A DNA stretch of 9,344 nucleotides, taken from the NCBI GenBank assembly GCA_041687075.1, contig JAWLCO010000147.1:1-9344 (forward strand). The letters are read 5' to 3'. The notes under the pieces were generated by a model. The model saw only the letters and a program-made list of their open reading frames with translations, did not search any database and was not told where the DNA came from. The translations under genes were made by a program, and so were the position numbers. The DNA is from ZC4RG25 sp041687075. GTDB lineage: Bacteria > Pseudomonadota > Alphaproteobacteria > Rhizobiales > Hyphomicrobiaceae. Position 1 is the first letter of the stretch; every line of letters begins with the position of its first letter. Positions 6,391 to 9,344 of the stretch are shown one piece after another.

Positions 6391-9344
6391 ATGCCGAGTT
6401 TCTTTATCGACCGGCCCATCTTCGCGTGGGTCGTCGCCATCTTCATCATGCTGGCCGGCGTGATCGCGATCCCGCTGCTGCCGGTCGCGCAGTACCCGAA
6501 GGTGGCGCCGCCGCAGATCTCGATCACGGCCAACTATCCGGGCGCGTCGCCGGAGGATATGTACCTCAGCGTGACGCGGCCGATCGAGGAGGAGCTGAAC
6601 GGCGTCCCGGGGCTCATCTACTTCGAGTCGACCTCCGACTCTTCCGGCCGCATCAACATCACGGCGACGTTCGCGCCGGGAACACCGATCGGTGAGGCGC
6701 AGGTCGAGGTGCAGAACCGCATCCGGCGCGTCGAGTCCCGCCTGCCGCAGACGGTGGTGGATCAGGGTATGCGCATCGAGCAGGCAGGATCGGGCTTCCT
6801 GCTGGTGATCGCGCTGCGCTCTCCGGATGGCTCCTACGACAACGTCGGCTTGGGCGACTACCTCAACCGCAATGTCATCGGCGAAATCCGGCGCATCGAC
6901 GGCGTGGGCAGCGCGACGCTGTTCGCGACCCAGCGTTCGATGCGCATCTGGATGGATCCGGACAAGTTGCTGGGCCTCAATCTGACGGCCAACGACATCA
7001 TTTCTGCCATCCGGGCTCAGAATGCGCAGGTCGCCGCGGGCCGCATCGGTGCCCAGCCGAACCCGATCACGCAGCAGATTTCCGCGACCGTGCTCGTCAA
7101 GGGCCAGCTCACGTCGCCCGACGAGTTCGGCTCGATCGTGTTACGGGCCAACCCGGATGGCTCGCTGGTCCGCCTGCGGGACGTGGCCACCGTGGAGGTG
7201 GGCGGAGAGAGCTACAACTTTTCCACGCGGCTGAACCGTCAGCCGACCGCGGGTATCGGCGTGCAGCTTTCGCCGACGGGCAATGCGCTCGCCACGTCGC
7301 AGGCCATCCACGACAAGATGGACGAGCTGGCGCGCTTCTTCCCGCCGGGGCTGGAATACAGCATTCCTTACGACACCTCTCCCTTCGTGGAGATCTCAAT
7401 CGAGAAAGTGCTGCACACGCTCATCGAAGCGGTCGTGCTCGTCTTTCTCGTGATGCTGCTGTTCCTGCAGAGCTTCCGCTACACGATCATTCCGACCATC
7501 GTCGTGCCGGTGGCGTTGCTCGGCACCTGCGCCGTGATGCTGGCGACGGGCTTTTCCATCAACGTGCTCACCATGTTCGCGATGGTGCTCGCCATCGGCA
7601 TCCTCGTCGATGACGCCATCGTGGTGGTGGAGAACGTCGAGCGCATCATGTCCGAGGAGGGCTTGCCGCCGCGCGAGGCCACGCGCAAGGCCATGAAGCA
7701 GATCACCGGTGCCATTATCGGCATCACGCTGGTGCTGTCGGCGGTGTTCGTGCCTATGGCGTTCTTTCCCGGCGCGGTCGGCATCATCTATCAGCAGTTC
7801 AGCCTGACGATGGTGGTGTCGATCCTGTTCTCGGCGTTCCTGGCGCTGTCCCTCACTCCGGCGCTGTGCGGATCGTTTCTCAAGCCCGTTGCCGCTGGTC
7901 ACCATCACGAGAAGCGGGGCTTTGCGGGGTGGTTCAACCGGAACTTCGACCGGACCACTCGCGGCTATACCGGGCTTGTCGGGCGGATCGCCCGCCGCGC
8001 CGGCCGGTTCATGGTGATCTACCTGGCACTTCTCGCCGGTCTTGGCTGGGCCTACATGCGCCTGCCGACGGCGTTCATTCCGAACGAGGACCAGGGCTTC
8101 CTGATCGTCGACATGCAGGCGCCGCCGGAGGCCAGCGCCAACCGCACCATCGAGGTCATCAAGCAGGTGGAGGACGCATTCCTCTCCGACGAGGCCGTGG
8201 AGCGGGTGTTCGCCATTCAGGGGTTCAGCTTCTCCGGCGCAGGCCAGAATGCTGGCCTCGCGTTCATTACGCTGAAGGACTGGAGCGAGCGCGGACCCCA
8301 GGACAGCGCCGAGGCCATTGCCGGGCGCGCAAACGGCAAGCTCTGGCAGATCAGGGACGCGATAACGTTCGCGCTGTCGCCGCCGCCGATCCAGGGGCTT
8401 GGCACGACGAGCGGCTTCACGTTCCGCCTCCAGGACCGTGGCGGTCTGGGGCAGGCGGCGTTGGCTCAGGCCAGGGATCAGCTGCTGGCAGCAACGGCTC
8501 AGAGCCCGGTTCTCGCCAACCTGCGCGTCGAGGGGCTGCCGGATGCGGCGCAGGTCAACGTCATCATCGACCGCGAGAAGGCGAACACGTTCGGCGTGAC
8601 ATTCTCGGATATCAATTCGACGATCTCGGCCAACCTGGGCTCGAGCTACGTGAATGACTTCCCGAATGCCGGCCGCATGCAGCGTGTCGTCGTGCAGGCG
8701 GACGAGCGGGCCCGCATGCAGACGGAGGATCTGCTCAATCTCAACGTCCGCAATGCCGCCGGCGGAATGGTGCCGTTGTCGGCCTTCGCGCACGTGGAGT
8801 GGGTGAAGGGGCCGTCGCAGGTGGTCGGCTATAACGGCTATCCGTCGGTTCGCATCAGCGGGCAGGCGGCGCCGGGATACTCGTCCGGTGACGCCATCGC
8901 CGAGATGGAGCGCCTCGCGGCCGAGCTTCCGCAAGGGTTCGGCTATGAGTGGACCGGGCAGTCGCTGCAGGAGATCCAGTCGGGAGCGCTGGCGCCACTG
9001 CTCATCGCCCTGAGCATCCTGTTCGTGTTCCTCCTGCTGGCCGCCCTTTACGAGAGCTGGTCGATTCCGCTGGCGGTCATGCTGGTGGTGCCGCTTGGGG
9101 TTATCGGCTCAGTCATGGCGGTGACTCTGCGCGGCATGCCGAACGATGTCTACTTCATGGTCGGGCTCATCGCGATCATCGGCCTCTCAGCCAAGAATGC
9201 GATCCTGATCATCGAGTTCGCGAAGGATCTGCGGGCCGAGGGCATGTCCGTCATCGACGCGACGGTCGAGGCAGCCCGCCTGCGCTTCCGTCCGATCCTG
9301 ATGACTTCCCTCGCCTTCACGCTGGGCGTGGTGCCGCTGGCGAT
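6391..9344 (+). CDS. RND multidrug efflux transporter, HAE1/AcrB-like (3' partial)
   Basis: This inner-membrane, proton-driven trimeric exporter takes hydrophobic compounds from the periplasm or membrane. The frame is open from ATG 6391 to the window end: 984 full codons. AcrB has about 1,050 residues, so roughly 60 are missing. The start (MPSFFIDRPIFAWV) is the classic HAE1 N-terminus. The proton-relay residues are present: D407 and D408 in GILVDDAIVVVENVER, K935 in LSAKNAILIIEFA (AcrB K940) and R965 in RLRFRPILM (AcrB R971). Two large periplasmic loops are present. The switch loop reads GFSFSGAGQN, with F612 and F614 matching AcrB F615 and F617. A histidine run (GHHHEK) sits in the central cytoplasmic loop. 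Only a weak AAGG (6376-6379) precedes the start, so translation may depend on coupling to the adaptor gene 24 bp upstream. Substrates cannot be told from sequence. Confidence 0.95.
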   Translation, partial: MPSFFIDRPIFAWVVAIFIMLAGVIAIPLLPVAQYPKVAPPQISITANYPGASPEDMYLSVTRPIEEELNGVPGLIYFESTSDSSGRINITATFAPGTPIGEAQVEVQNRIRRVESRLPQTVVDQGMRIEQAGSGFLLVIALRSPDGSYDNVGLGDYLNRNVIGEIRRIDGVGSATLFATQRSMRIWMDPDKLLGLNLTANDIISAIRAQNAQVAAGRIGAQPNPITQQISATVLVKGQLTSPDEFGSIVLRANPDGSLVRLRDVATVEVGGESYNFSTRLNRQPTAGIGVQLSPTGNALATSQAIHDKMDELARFFPPGLEYSIPYDTSPFVEISIEKVLHTLIEAVVLVFLVMLLFLQSFRYTIIPTIVVPVALLGTCAVMLATGFSINVLTMFAMVLAIGILVDDAIVVVENVERIMSEEGLPPREATRKAMKQITGAIIGITLVLSAVFVPMAFFPGAVGIIYQQFSLTMVVSILFSAFLALSLTPALCGSFLKPVAAGHHHEKRGFAGWFNRNFDRTTRGYTGLVGRIARRAGRFMVIYLALLAGLGWAYMRLPTAFIPNEDQGFLIVDMQAPPEASANRTIEVIKQVEDAFLSDEAVERVFAIQGFSFSGAGQNAGLAFITLKDWSERGPQDSAEAIAGRANGKLWQIRDAITFALSPPPIQGLGTTSGFTFRLQDRGGLGQAALAQARDQLLAATAQSPVLANLRVEGLPDAAQVNVIIDREKANTFGVTFSDINSTISANLGSSYVNDFPNAGRMQRVVVQADERARMQTEDLLNLNVRNAAGGMVPLSAFAHVEWVKGPSQVVGYNGYPSVRISGQAAPGYSSGDAIAEMERLAAELPQGFGYEWTGQSLQEIQSGALAPLLIALSILFVFLLLAALYESWSIPLAVMLVVPLGVIGSVMAVTLRGMPNDVYFMVGLIAIIGLSAKNAILIIEFAKDLRAEGMSVIDATVEAARLRFRPILMTSLAFTLGVVPLA

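Noticed and set aside
7891..7911. Histidine run in the RND protein as a possible metal-binding site
   Set aside because: Only three consecutive histidines in a variable cytoplasmic loop. The rest of the protein follows the multidrug (HAE1) and not the heavy-metal (CusA/CzcA) pattern, which carries different relay motifs.
7396..8934. A 512-codon open frame on the minus strand
   Set aside because: It lies wholly opposite the AcrB-like gene, whose residues match the family throughout. The minus-strand product is rich in Arg, His, Asp and Gln, as expected from the antisense of a high-GC membrane protein gene, and has no recognisable domain.
1..9344. CRISPR arrays, tRNA/rRNA genes, insertion sequences, phage or toxin-antitoxin genes
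   Set aside because: Almost the whole window is filled by eight recognised genes. I saw no direct-repeat array, no transposase or integrase, and no RNA gene in the gaps.

Overview
The window is dense, high-GC DNA with every recognisable gene on the + strand. Short spacings, overlapping stop/start codons, frequent GTG starts, a branched-chain amino-acid type (HAAT/LIV) ABC transporter and an AcrAB-type RND pump point to a Gram-negative proteobacterium. An alphaproteobacterium is my best guess, but that is an inference from style and not a marker-based assignment.

Region 1 (bases 2-4364) is a five-gene run: livH (5' end cut by the window edge), livM, livG, livF and a metal-dependent amidohydrolase. 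The livM/livG and livG/livF junctions overlap by 4 bp, livH and livM are 4 bp apart, and the amidohydrolase follows livF after 29 bp with its own strong ribosome binding site. The reading is an inner-membrane importer (two permeases, two ATPases) coupled to a cytoplasmic hydrolase. The hydrolase keeps a complete binuclear metal site and resembles the Xaa-Pro/Xaa-Arg dipeptidase branch of the amidohydrolase superfamily. The operon therefore probably imports and breaks down an amide or dipeptide-like compound, not just free leucine. No periplasmic binding protein lies in the window; it may lie upstream.

Region 2 (4365-4522) is a 158-bp gap that appears to be the boundary between two transcription units. 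It holds a consensus TTGACA -35 element inside a 17-bp near-perfect inverted repeat, and a second, different 18-bp inverted repeat just before the next gene. Both are candidate operators. A weak imperfect hairpin lies near the start of the gap.

Region 3 (4523-9344) is a TetR-family regulator, a periplasmic membrane fusion protein with a cleavable non-lipoprotein signal peptide, and an RND (HAE1/AcrB-like) transporter whose 3' end runs off the window. The regulator is transcribed in the same direction as the pump, so it probably represses its own operon. No outer-membrane channel gene is visible; it may lie downstream.

I found no tRNA, rRNA, CRISPR array, insertion sequence, prophage gene or attachment site. 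The system types are known. The most unusual points are the hydrolase attached to the LIV importer and the two-palindrome control region in front of the regulator-pump operon.
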